Assembly: GCA_031308135.1 (NCBI GenBank)
Contig: JAHLJT010002630.1
Location: 95,896,141 to 95,960,140 of the forward strand
Direction of reading: 5' to 3'
From: Acheta domesticus
Taxonomy: Eukaryota; Arthropoda; Insecta; Orthoptera; Gryllidae
DNA: 64,000 nucleotides
Position numbers and translations under genes: made by a program. Below, piece after piece: positions 1 to 8,345 of the stretch (its first letter is position 1; every line of letters starts with the position of its first letter). Below the pieces are notes generated by a model. It was not told where the DNA came from, made no database searches, and was given only the letters and a program-made list of their open reading frames with translations.

Positions 1-73
1 ACCTATGGCTGCGACGCCGCCTCAGTGCGAAGTGAGCAACCACTCGTGGAACACCATTCGCAAATATTATAGA

Positions 74-745
74 GACCACGAAGTCCATAGGAAGGAGATT
101 CAACTCCGGTGTTGGAGGTACGGTGGGGGTATGTACGAAAAACGTCGGCAGGTACTTGCAAAATAATAAAACAAAACTAGACTCCTTCCTACTTCAGCGA
201 CATCACGCGGGGGAGAAGGAACTTACGAAGGCGCCGGTCAGTTGCATAATGGCACATGTTGACCTATTGACTGCTGGGGCGGTTTTTGGTCGTGCCTCAA
301 TCCAAGACAATAAAGATGGAAAAGAAGTAGTAATGGTGCAGTATTGTAGTGCTAGCCGACTAGGAACCGAATCGGGTTCATTGTTATCTTCATCTAGAAG
401 ATTGTAAGGCAGTGAATTGCAGCTCTCTTGTCAGGTGTTAACGCAGTTTGTGCTGTATTTATGTAAAAAATTTATAATAATTGATTTGTTAATTATGGTT
501 ATTGTCATTGTGAAGGGCGTATCCCGTTAATACTTGTAAATAAATATTGCTTCCCGAGGATACGCTTGGCTTTGCTGCCATTGGCTGCTTTGACAGGTTC
601 CTTCGTGGTTCTTTCATTCGCCGCGAGATGTCGCTGAAGCGCAAGAAGTCTAGTTGTTTTATTTTTCAAGTAGCTGCCGACGATTTTGGTACATACCCCC
701 ACCATCGGAGTTGACTCTCCTTCCTGTAGACTTGGTGATAGAGAC
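74..745. repeat. Imperfect inverted repeat, arms 74-252 and 574-745
   Basis: The reverse complement of about 574-745 aligns with 74-252. Shared words include GGTGGGGGTATGTAC, GTCGGCAG and CAGCGACATC, with small indels throughout. The arms are clearly diverged (my impression is 75-80 % identity) and flank about 320 bases with no recognised content. The short open frames in both arms are the same repeat read from opposite sides, so I do not call them genes. It may be a foldback transposon or two oppositely inserted copies of one dispersed repeat. Confidence 0.6.
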
Positions 746-1006
746 AATACAGGGCACTTCGTGATATATCGAGAAACACTGATGCACGCTTCATCTAGTG
801 GCAGAACCTGGTGAAAACGCATACACCCTAAGCTCAGTGCTCTGTTGGTGTTTGTTTTCTGCTTGATTTCTTTTCGTTTTATTGTCTTTCTGGTCGATTT
901 TTGGAAAACATATTTGACAATACTATTCTTGACATCCTTCTACGTATGACAGGAAAAAATTGAGAGAGAATTCTTGTTTATAAGATGAAGGAAATCTGAG
1001 CACTAC

Positions 1007-1485
1007 TATTACTCGTTCACTTTACATTTGCAGACGGCAGAATTAGGAACTAATATTGTTTTGAAAGTGAAGGCCCGAACACAACCGAGAATACACGAAT
1101 GGCCCCGATGTCAATCAGCATCTGACGAATCAGCTGTCTCCGAAGGCAGCACAAGCGCTACGGACACAGCTGATGAATTATGCCTTTCTGACAGTGAGCT
1201 GGAGTCGCGCTCTTAAATTATTAAGATAATATACAATAAAAAAGATCACACCACAGGCTATTCACAACATTCACGTACAATATTTTTATCTCTTCTTTGC
1301 ACTTATCTACTGCTTAATGGTTATGTTCTTGCCCCACCGGGGTTTTGTGTGCTGCTCACCGCCATCTATATCATATTAAACGGCCAGTAACAAACGGAAG
1401 ACGTGCGATTCTCATTCAGTCGGCGGTGACATCATGTAAACAGATCGCAGCGCTCCGTCTGCAAATGTAAAGTGAACGAGTAATA
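1007..1485. mobile_element. Non-autonomous DNA transposon with 31-bp perfect terminal inverted repeats
   Basis: Positions 1007-1037 and 1455-1485 are perfect inverted repeats of 31 bases (TATTACTCG at one end, CGAGTAATA at the other). If the outermost TA is the duplicated target, the element proper is about 475 bp. The left repeat ends in TTTACATTTGCAG, a good splice-acceptor match. From it an open frame runs to a stop at 1214-1216 and is followed by AATAAA near 1236. That frame (1033-1216) encodes an acidic Ser/Thr-rich tail such as SASDESAVSEGSTSATDTAD. It may be the last exon of the former transposase or of a gene-trapping element. It shows no family I know. Confidence 0.8.
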
Positions 1486-1489
1486 CAAC

Positions 1490-1765
1490 ATCTACTCGCA
1501 TGTATATAAAGGCAAATCGATAGGAATCTCGAAGAAAAAGCTAGAAACCATGGTGGAAAGATTTTTTCACCATGTAAGAGACGAATCGATCAAGTTTCAG
1601 TACATTGAATTCTGATTGGTTCAGGCGAAACTTACGTTCGTCATTGTGAACGCTTGTTTTTACGTGTAAATTTTTCGGCTAAGTTTACAGCATTACGTTA
1701 CGTTTAAGTTTGCATTGTGAATGAGGTCTAACCGACGGTCGCCCCTCTCCTGCGCGGCGTTTCAG
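1490..1765. other. Intronic or upstream sequence before gene A exon 1766
   Basis: No coding signal is seen until the pyrimidine-rich CCCCTCTCCTGCGCGG just before the acceptor at 1764-1765. Confidence 0.5.
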
Positions 1766-1988
1766 CAGCAGCGGCGGCGGCGGCGCGGGCGGGGCCGCGA
1801 GGGAGAGCAGCTGGGGCGCGCTGCCGCTGGCGCGCAGGCGGCGGCGGCGGCGCCCCGCCCTGCCCCTCTCCCCGCCCTCGTCCACGCCCTCGCCCTCGCC
1901 CTCGCCGCCGCCCTCGGCGCAGCGCCCGACGCCGCCCCCGCCCCTGCCCGCCCGCCCGCGCTCCGGCCGACACCGCCTCGCGCAACTG
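1766..1988 (+). CDS. Gene A, first visible coding exon (unrecognised protein; Ser/Pro/Arg-rich)
   Basis: Internal exon with acceptor TTTCAG at 1760-1765 after a C/T-rich tract and donor GTGAGC at 1989. The chosen frame gives about 74 residues: a Ser-Gly run, RESSWGALPLARRR, a PSPSPSPPPS-type proline-serine stretch and RSGRHRLAQL. It ends in phase 0, as exon 4243-4674 requires. The frame is open back only to 1725 and has no ATG, so the start codon lies in an exon left of the window or unrecognised. A second AG three bases downstream could also serve. GC content is far above the flanks. Composition suggests a disordered region. I do not know the family. Confidence 0.6.
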
Positions 1989-2021
1989 GTGAGCACTCAC
2001 ACACACGCACTCGGCAGATTA

Positions 2022-2273
2022 TACCGCGATTTCTCTAACTTTGTCCCTCAAGGCAACTGAAGTCCCATCTTCGCGATGGAATATGTCACGGCGTTTCGCG
2101 TCTTTTTCGGTCTTGCCGGTAGAAGTCGCATGATCGCAAGAATTGCTTTATACGGTCGCGATCGTGCGAAATCTAGCGGAACGACTGAAAAAGATGCGAA
2201 ATACCGTGACATATTCCATCGCGAAGATGGGATTTGTGTTGCCTTGAGGGACAAAGTTAGAAAAATCGCAGTA
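2022..2273. mobile_element. Foldback MITE, family M1 (copy 1)
   Basis: Nearly palindromic element. The left arm starts at TACCGCGATTTCTCTAAC, and the right arm is its reverse complement ending in GAAAAATCGCAGTA. The inner arms carry GGAATATGTCACGGCG and its mate TGACATATTCC. TA sits at both edges, as expected for a TA target duplication. It starts 33 bases after the donor of the exon ending at 1988. The same family recurs at 4773, 15215, 28830 and 60882. Confidence 0.85.
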
Positions 2274-2366
2274 TATGCTTGGGTTTTTATTTCTTGGCGC
2301 GTGAGGGCCTGTCTTCGCGATGGAATATCTCACGGCATTTCGCTTCTTTCTCGGTCGTGCCGCTAG
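2274..2366. mobile_element. One arm of a foldback MITE, M2-type terminus with shared core
   Basis: Begins with GGGTTTTTATTTCTTGGCGCGTGAGGG, as in the elements at 28551 and 43211, and continues with GGAATATCTCACGGCATTTCGC. It stops near GCCGCTAG without the second arm. It abuts the M1 copy to its left. Confidence 0.6.
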
Positions 2367-2399
2367 TCAATAACATGATTTAAAATGAGACTGCTTTTT

Positions 2400-2686
2400 A
2401 TTAAGTAATGTTCATTGAGGATAGAAAATTAGGATTAAAAAAAATTAAAACATAACATATACTAATACAATCATATAGAAATTTTTGAAAATATTCATTT
2501 TTTTTGCCTTTGTAGACTAAGTGGAAGATTGAAACGTTATAATTATGGTCAAAGGAATGGTTAAACTTAATCAAATTGTTAAACTTAATCTTTGCAAGGT
2601 GAAAGTATCTTTTAAACAAAGTAAATTTTGTTTCCAATATCTAATATGTCAATTAATTCTACGTTATTAATTGTATGAACTACACC
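2400..2686. other. AT-rich intron sequence, nothing recognised
   Basis: No coding, repeat or transposon signal is seen here. The minus-strand open frame is low-complexity AT sequence. Confidence 0.4.
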
Positions 2687-2935
2687 AGGGATTTCCAACT
2701 GGCGATCTGTCGGCCGAACTCCGGATTTGTACGGCCCACAACTGCTTTGAAAAATTTTATTATACCAACCAAATACAATATTTTTTAGTTATTCTTAATA
2801 TTTTTATAATTACTTAACTGTAATTATAAATGCAAAATATATGAAATATAAATGAAAAATATGAAAAATTAGTTATAAACCTAAAATATGTACATTAATC
2901 ATTAAGTATGTTGAATAAAAGCCGTACCTAATATA
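2687..2935. mobile_element. hAT-like element relic
   Basis: Starts CCAGGGATTTCCAACTGGCGA and continues with GGCCCACAACTGCTTTGA. The same text recurs at 17285-17480 (CCAGGGCTTTCCAAATGGCGA, GGCCCGCGACTGCTTTGA). Both share the internal words ATACCAACCAAATACAAT and CATTAATCATTAAGTATG. The CAGGGnTTTCCAA start is typical of hAT ends. The far terminus is not identified. Confidence 0.5.
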
Positions 2936-3235
2936 TAATTGTTCCATTATAATCTCAATAATTAGAGTAAAAACCATCTTAAATTACGGTGCGACCTGCG
3001 GCTTAACCAGAATTTGAGCCACGGAATTTGGCCTGTAAGTCTTCTTAGTGGCAACCCTGATCTACAGGTCGACCACTTAGAAAAAAACATCATGGAGTCG
3101 ATTACCTCGGGAGGCGTGGCGAAGCTATTCCTCACTGCTCCCGAGGGAGAGCTCAGGTTCACTCAAGGACCGTGTGCAACGATAACTGATTCGCTCTTGC
3201 AACTTAGTTCTCACTGGGGTTCGGGACGTTCTTAA

Positions 3236-3713
3236 AGGCCAGACTGTCTTCTCCCCATAAACCCAGGCCACGGTGTGAAATATATAGGTGTGTCCACTAG
3301 CCACCTTTTGAACAAACTTTTTGAAGCCAGTTTGAGGCTAGTTCCTCGCTTATCCGTACGGTGCGCACGATCGAGTTGGGCATTCATGATGGCGTCTCGC
3401 GAGTTAGTGGCTTCCACCAGAGGTTACAAAGCTATTAAATGGATCACCATCTTGTCCCCAAAATGCCCCATCTTGTCCCCCAAGTCGTTCGCAGCGCTTA
3501 CATAGAGAGAGCTGTGAGAACTAGCCTCACATTAGCTTCAGTTTTAGACCGGGAGTGAACCCACCTGTATCTCTTACACCGTGACCAGGCCGCGGCGGCG
3601 GCGGTAGCTCATCAAGGAGGGGAAGTTGAGCCTCTAAGAGAGGGAACCTTCCCCTCCGCCACTTTTCGCGCATGCGCAGTCCCAGGCTGTTTTCTAACTG
3701 GTCCACCTATAGC
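3236..3713. repeat. Upstream copy of a duplicated block, with an internal insertion of about 315 bp
   Basis: AGGCCAGACTGTCTTCTCCCC at 3237 and the block 3587-3713 match 4049-4208, which is uninterrupted there. Roughly 3273-3587 is therefore extra sequence in this copy. The 3' part contains CGCGCATGCGCAGT, which matches the NRF-1/Ewg consensus. The region 2940-3235 left of it holds nothing I recognise. Confidence 0.6.
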
Positions 3714-3744
3714 TATGTAGCCAGCACGGCCTTCCAACTCTCCT

Positions 3745-3905
3745 TCGAAACCGGACACAAAGCTCGAGGGCGCTAGTGCGCCGGGTACTGCTGCATGTTA
3801 GGATCACCAACATCCGCACACAAAAACTGGCTAATTTGTGAGAAATACGAAAAGTGTCTTCTAAATGTTCAATTATTCATAATACACACACATAAGGTTT
3901 AAGTA
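3745..3905 (+). repeat. Dispersed direct repeat, first copy (second at about 10050-10200)
   Basis: The two places share GGCGCTAGTG, CCAACATCC, TGGCTAATTTGT and the run AATACGAAAAGTGTCTTCTA, followed by AATGTTCAATTATTCATAATAC. They are clearly homologous over about 160 bases. Class unknown. Confidence 0.6.
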
Positions 3906-4048
3906 ATCTTATACCAATATCTGCTCATGCTGTGTCTCCTCTGTATGTCTTGTACATTACGCATAAACGCGTCCGTTCCTTTCTCTTACATAGGGACTCC
4001 CATTTTCTCGTTCATCAACAATGCGCCCAAGATATGAACGTTCGTCAA

Positions 4049-4208
4049 GGCCAGGCTGTCTTCTCCCCGCCAGCCCAGGCCGAGGCGGTGGAGGCTGCGG
4101 CGGTAGCTCCTCAAGGCGGTTAAGTGGAGCCTCTAAAAGAGGGAACCTTCCCCTCCGCCACTTTCGGCGCATGCGCAGTCCGAGGCTGTTTTCTAACTGG
4201 TCCACCTA
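4049..4208. repeat. Downstream copy of the duplicated block, abutting gene A exon 2
   Basis: Uninterrupted copy of the block at 3236-3713, ending 34 bases before the acceptor at 4241-4242. It carries CGGCGCATGCGCAGT, again an NRF-1/Ewg-like palindrome. Its position directly upstream of an exon makes an alternative promoter conceivable, but nothing else here proves one. Confidence 0.6.
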
Positions 4209-4242
4209 TAAACATTTCTCTCAGTGTGCGTTTGGCCCACAG

Positions 4243-4674
4243 CTGAAGGAGCGCCTGCAGCTGCAGCATCAGCAGCAGCAACAGCAGCAGCGGGGGCCGG
4301 CGGCGGCGGCGGCGGCGGCAGCGGCGGGGGCGGGGGCGGGGGCGGTGGTGGTGCGGGTGGAGGCGGAGAGCAGCTGCTCGTCGCTGGACGAGTGCTTCTA
4401 CCTGCGCCCGTCGGAGGTGCTGTACTCGGCCCCGCTGCACTCGGCGCTCTCGCTCTCCTCCTCGTCGCACTGCGAGGAGAGCGGGCCCGAGCTGCCCGCG
4501 GCCCCGGCGGCGCTCGCCGGCCCCGCCTCCGCGCCCGCCTCCGCCACCGCCGCCCACGCCCTCGCCACGGCCCCGCCGGCCCCAGCACCCCCCGCTGCCG
4601 CCGCTGCCCCCGCCACCGCCGCCACTTTCCAACCGGCGCGACGCGGCGAGCGGGAAGACGAAAGGGAGAACAAG
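4243..4674 (+). CDS. Gene A, second visible exon (poly-Gln, poly-Ala and Ser-rich region)
   Basis: Acceptor TTTGGCCCACAG at 4231-4242 and donor GTGACG at 4675. The exon is phase 0 at both ends, 144 codons. It reads LKERLQLQHQQQ, a glutamine run, an alanine run, a Gly-Ala stretch, then the most protein-like part, SSCSSLDECFYLRPSEVLYS and PLHSALSLSSSSHCEESGPE. An Ala/Pro linker follows, ending in QPARRGEREDEREN. The CAG and GCG runs could be length-polymorphic. The other five frames are also open because of the GC content. This frame is chosen for its phase fit with the neighbouring exons and its balanced residues around 4370-4500. Function unknown. Confidence 0.7.
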
Positions 4675-4772
4675 GTGACGTCCCCCCCCCCCCGCAGCTT
4701 GAGTTAGGTGCGTCAAGCTGGAACAGCCGTGTCAGCACACCGGAATGAAACATGTCGAATAATTTATTGCTC

Positions 4773-4990
4773 TAGTGCGATTTTTCTAATTCTGCTCCTC
4801 AAGCCCCTATGGCCACGATGGAATATCACACGACATTTCGCGTCTTTCTCCGTCGCGCCGCTAGGAGTCTGCTTGATACGGACGTGATGAAGCAATATCT
4901 GGCGGCAAGACTGAGAACATCGCGAAATAATGTGACATATTCCATAGCGAAGACGGGCCTTGAGGGTCAAAGTTAGAAAAATCGCAGTAT
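4773..4990. mobile_element. Foldback MITE, family M1 (copy 2)
   Basis: TAGTGCGATTTTTCTAATTC at the left and AGAAAAATCGCAGTA at the right are inverted ends. The inner arms carry CACGACATTTCGCGTC and TGACATATTCC. It lies about 100 bases downstream of the donor at 4675. Confidence 0.8.
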
Positions 4991-5112
4991 TAATTGCCAC
5001 AATTTGGAAGGGATAAATTCCCGCAAGCCGAAGCAGTAGGTCGGATCTACCATCCATAGAGGAAGGAATCGCCATCACCTCCTGAGATAAGATGCGTAAC
5101 ACGTATGGAACT

Positions 5113-5160
5113 ATACTTCGGTTTTTATAACGTGGCACGTCAAGGCCCGGCTTTACGCCA
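5113..5160. mobile_element. Short M2-type MITE terminus fragment
   Basis: TATACTTCGGTTTTTATAAC followed by GGCACGTCAAGGCCCGGC resembles the M2 terminus at 43211, with loss of the rest. It abuts the tandem array that follows. Confidence 0.4.
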
Positions 5161-5164
5161 CTCA

Positions 5165-5907
5165 CACCGTCGGATTACTAAAGGCGCCCTGGAGCCACTA
5201 GTAATCAATCGATCAATGCATGAGTGAACGGTATGTACGCAGGCGATGTGAGTGGCATTCGAGCGCCACCCACACCATCGGATTACTAGTGGCGCCCCGG
5301 AACCACTAGTAATCAAATGATCAACGAATGAGTGAACGGTGTATGGCGCAGGCGGTGTGGGTGGCGTCCGGGCGTTACCCACACCGCCGGATTACTAGTG
5401 GCGCTCCGGAACCACTAGTAGTCAATTGATTAATGAATGAGTGAACAGTGTGAGGCGCAGGCGGTGTGGGTGGCATTCGTGCGCCACCCACACCGTCGGA
5501 TTGCTAGTGGCACCCCGGCACCGCTAGTAAATCAGTCGATCAATGAATGAGTGAACGGTGTGTGGCGCAGGCGGTGTGGGTGGCATCCGGGCGTTACCCA
5601 CACCACAAGATTACTAGTGGCACTCCGGAACCACTAGTAGTCAATCGATTAATGAATGAGAGAACGGCGTGTGCTGGGCAGGCGGTGTTGGTGGCGTCCG
5701 GGTGCCACCCATACCGCCGGATTACTAGTGGCGCCCCTGCACCGCTAGTAATCAATCGACCAACGTGTGAGTGACGGCGCGCGTACGGCGGGCGCAGGCG
5801 ATGTGGGTGGCGTCCGGGTGCCACCCCACGCCGCCGTATTACTAGTGGCGCTCCGGTACCGCCAGTAATCAATCGATCAACGTGTGAGTGAACGGTGTGT
5901 GGCGCAG
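5165..5907 (+). repeat. Tandem array, unit about 110 bp, seven copies, each with the exon 5908 acceptor
   Basis: The word GCGCAGGCGGTGTGGGTGGC (or close variants) recurs near 5239, 5347, 5455, 5565, 5677, 5790 and 5902, a period of about 110 bases. Each unit also holds ATTACTAGTGGCGC and CCACTAGTAAT, a short inverted repeat. The last copy is not spacer. Its GCGCAG is the acceptor of the gene A exon that follows, and GCGATGTGGGTGGCGTC is that exon's first codons. The array therefore consists of copies of this exon's 5' boundary. Confidence 0.85.
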
Positions 5908-6159
5908 GCGATGTGGGTGGCGTCGGGGCGCGCGGGCGCGCCGCCGCTGCGCATCTCGCTGGCGCACGTGCGCGCGCTGGCGCCGCGGGAGCAGGCGCGC
6001 CTGCCGCGCAGCGCCGTGCTGGCGGCGCGCCTCGACGCCCTGCGCGACCCCGACCCGCCCTACGCCGCCAAGTACGGCTTCGGCCCGCTGCGCGCCGCCG
6101 CCTGGACGTCCCCGCGCCGCGTCGCCGCCGCCCACGCCCTCGCGCTGCCCCCGCAACAG
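5908..6159 (+). CDS. Gene A, third visible exon (densest, most conserved-looking part)
   Basis: Acceptor GTGTGTGGCGCAG ending at 5907 and donor GTGCCC at 6160, phase 0 at both ends, 84 codons. The sequence is far less repetitive than the other exons: PPLRISLAHVRALAPREQAR, LPRSAVLAARLDALRDPDPP, YAAKYGFGPLRAAAW, ending ALALPPQQ. It looks like a folded or conserved domain, with alternating hydrophobic residues and the motif DPDPPYAAKYGFG. I cannot assign a family. The acceptor lacks a strong pyrimidine tract, which is unusual. A tandem array enters the exon from the left and another leaves it on the right, so exact borders deserve RNA support. Confidence 0.7.
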
Positions 6160-6900
6160 GTGCCCCCACTTCACTCTCTAGCATTCATTTGATCCAAAAA
6201 GAGCAGGCGAGAAGTCACCTATTTTACCTAAAATAGGCGGACAACAATGCATTTACTTGACCCAAAATAGGCAGGAGAAAAGGCATTTTTTCATCTAAAT
6301 TGGGCAGACGAAAAGGCATTTATTTTATACGCCCTCGCGCTGCTCCTGAAACGGATGCCCTCGCCACCTTCACTTTCTAGCATGTATTAGACCTACAAGG
6401 AGAAGGCGAAAAGACATCTATTTTTCCTGAAATAGGCGGACAAAAATGCATTTATTTCACCCAAAATAGGCAGGCGAAAATGCACTTATTTCATCTAAAA
6501 TAGGCAGGCGAAAGGCATTTATTTTATACCCCGTCGCGCTGCCCCCGCAACAGGTGCCTCTCCACCCGCCTTCTCTTTCTAGCGTTTATTAGACCTGAAA
6601 GGAGCAGGCGAAAAGACATCTATTTTACCTAAAATAGGCGGACAAAAATGCATTTATTTCACCCAAATTAGTCAGGCGAAAATGCATTTTTTTTATCTAA
6701 AATATGCAGGCGAAAAGGTATTGATTTCACCTAATTAGGCAGGCGAAAAGGCATTTATTTGACACGCTCTCGCGCTACCTTGGCAACAAGTGCGCCATGT
6801 TCAGTTTTTAGGAACACGGAAGTTTGGGTACGTATTTGACCTAAAGTGGGCAGGCGAAAGACATGTATTTTAGCTGAAATGGGCAGGCGCAACGCATCTA
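6160..6900 (+). repeat. Tandem array, unit about 200 bp, each carrying a copy of the exon's 3' end
   Basis: The exon end GCCCTCGCGCTGCCCCCGCA at 6136 recurs in altered form at 6331, 6530 and 6766, with spacings of about 195, 199 and 236. The copy at 6530 still has CAACAG followed by GTGCC, an intact donor. Between them run shorter AT-rich subrepeats such as AGGCGAAAAGGCATTTATTT and CCTAAAATAGGC. Confidence 0.8.
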
Positions 6901-6959
6901 TTTTACCTAATTTACCTAATTTACCCTCACCAACCTCATCTGCTTTAGGTTAGGATCCT

Positions 6960-7565
6960 AGGTGTGATGTCGTGTCGTGTGTTTGGTGTCGAGTTGTGTG
7001 TATGTGTGTGGCGTCGTGTCGTGTGAGTGCGTGATTACGTGTCTTGTGTTTGTAATGTGTCATGTGTGATGTGATGCGATGTGTCGTGTGTATGGTGTCG
7101 TGTATTGTGTGTGCGTGATTGCGAGTCTTGTGTTTGTAATGTGTCATGTGTGTGTGTGATGTGGTGTGAGTGCGGCGTGGGTGTGGTATCGTATCGTGTC
7201 TTGTCTTGTGTAAGTAGTGTTATGTCCTGCGTGTGGCGTCGTGTCGTGTTTATGGTCGTGTGTGTGGTGTCGTGTGGTGTGTATGTGTGTGGCGTCGTGT
7301 CGTGTGAGTGCGAGATTACGTGTCTCGTGATTGTAAGGCGCCATATGCGTGTGTGGTGTGAGTGTGGTGAGTATGTGTAGTGGCGTGTCTTGTGTACGTA
7401 GTGTCATGTCGTGCGTGTGGTGTCGTGTCGTGTGTATGGTCTTGTGTCGCGTGTGTTGTGTCGTGTGTGATTACGTGGCTTGTGTTTGTAATGTGTCAAG
7501 TGAGTGTGGCGTGAGTGTGTGGTGTCATGCCTTATGTGTGTGTCGTGTGTGTTTGCTGTGTGGCG
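6960..7565 (+). repeat. TG-rich minisatellite
   Basis: Irregular repeats of words such as GTGTCGTGTG, GTGATTACGTGTCTTGTG and TTTGTAATGTGTCATGTG, running up to about 60 bases before the gene A exon at 7626. All open frames across it (Val-Cys-Ser or Thr-His-Asp strings) are repeat artefacts. Confidence 0.85.
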
Positions 7566-7625
7566 TGTGCGGTGTCGCGCCGCGCGGGTGCGGCGTGCGG
7601 AGGGAAGGGCGGCGTGGTGCGGCAG

Positions 7626-7886
7626 GTGCCGTCGTACCTGCGCGGCGCCGCGCGTCCGCTGTCGGAGCTGCGGCTGTTCGCGCGGCCTTGGTGGCGGCGC
7701 GTGGGGCCCGCGGCCGACGTGGACGCGGACCCGGCCGACGCCGCCTCCCGCAGCAGCCTGAGCCCGCGCGCCCGCCCTCGGCCCCGCCCGCGCCCGCGCC
7801 ACCGCCCGCGCGCCCCGCCCGCGCAGCCCTCCAGCGGCTCCCTGCCGCCCTCCGCCTCCGACGACCCCTCCACCACCATCCTACAG
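7626..7886 (+). CDS. Gene A, fourth visible exon
   Basis: Acceptor GTGGTGCGGCAG ending at 7625 and donor GTAAGA at 7887, phase 0 at both ends, 87 codons. It begins VPSYLRGAARPLSELRLFAR, then PWWRRVGPAADVDADPADAA, an Arg-Pro run and SSGSLPPSASDDPSTTILQ. An earlier acceptor at 7601-7602 is possible but breaks the phase with the preceding exon, so 7626 is preferred. The first 30 residues look structured and the rest disordered. Function unknown. Confidence 0.65.
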
Positions 7887-7887
7887 G

Positions 7888-8345
7888 TAAGAGGCCCCCT
7901 CACACGGCGCCACTCTGTAGCGCTTCCGAGTGGCTTCCGCAGATGCGCTGCCTTGGCACATAGAGCCCCTTCACACGGCGCCACTCGGCAGCGCTTCCGA
8001 GTGGCTTCCGCAGATGCGCTGCCTTGGCACGTAGAGCCCCTTCACACGGCGCCACTCTGTAGCGCTTCCGAGTGGCTTCCGCAGATGCGCTGCCTTGGCA
8101 CGTAGAGCCCCTTCACACGGCGCCACTCTGTAGCGCTTCCGAGGGGCTTCCGCAGATGCGCTGCCTTGGCACGTAAAGCCCCTTCACACGGCGCCACTCG
8201 ACAGCGCTTCCGAGTGGCTTCCGCAGATGCGCTGCCTTGGCACATAGAGCCCCTTCACACGGTGCCACTCTGCACGCTTCCGAGTGGCTTCCGCAGATGC
8301 GCTGCCTTGGCACATAGAGCCCCTTCACACGGTGCCACTCTGCAC
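7888..8345 (+). repeat. Tandem array, 71-bp unit, starting at the exon 7886 donor
   Basis: CCTTGGCAC recurs near 7951, 8022, 8093, 8164, 8235 and 8305, a period of 71 then 70. Units are very similar: GCGCTTCCGAGTGGCTTCCG, CAGATGCGCTG, CCCCTTCACACGG. The first unit begins within the donor, since GTAAGAGGCCCCCTCACACGG lines up with the internal GTAGAGCCCCTTCACACGG. Confidence 0.9.

Noticed and set aside
1028..1216. Small independent host gene
   Set aside because: Lies within a TIR element and begins in its inverted repeat.
4120..4753. Minus-strand frames of up to 198 residues over gene A exon 2
   Set aside because: Shadow of GC-rich coding sequence, Gly/Arg/Pro-rich, no splice support.
6950..7560. 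Cys-Val-Ser-rich and Thr-His-rich frames
   Set aside because: TG minisatellite.
7888..8345. Regular 71-bp repeats resembling a CRISPR array
   Set aside because: Eukaryotic context, no unique spacers, whole unit repeated.
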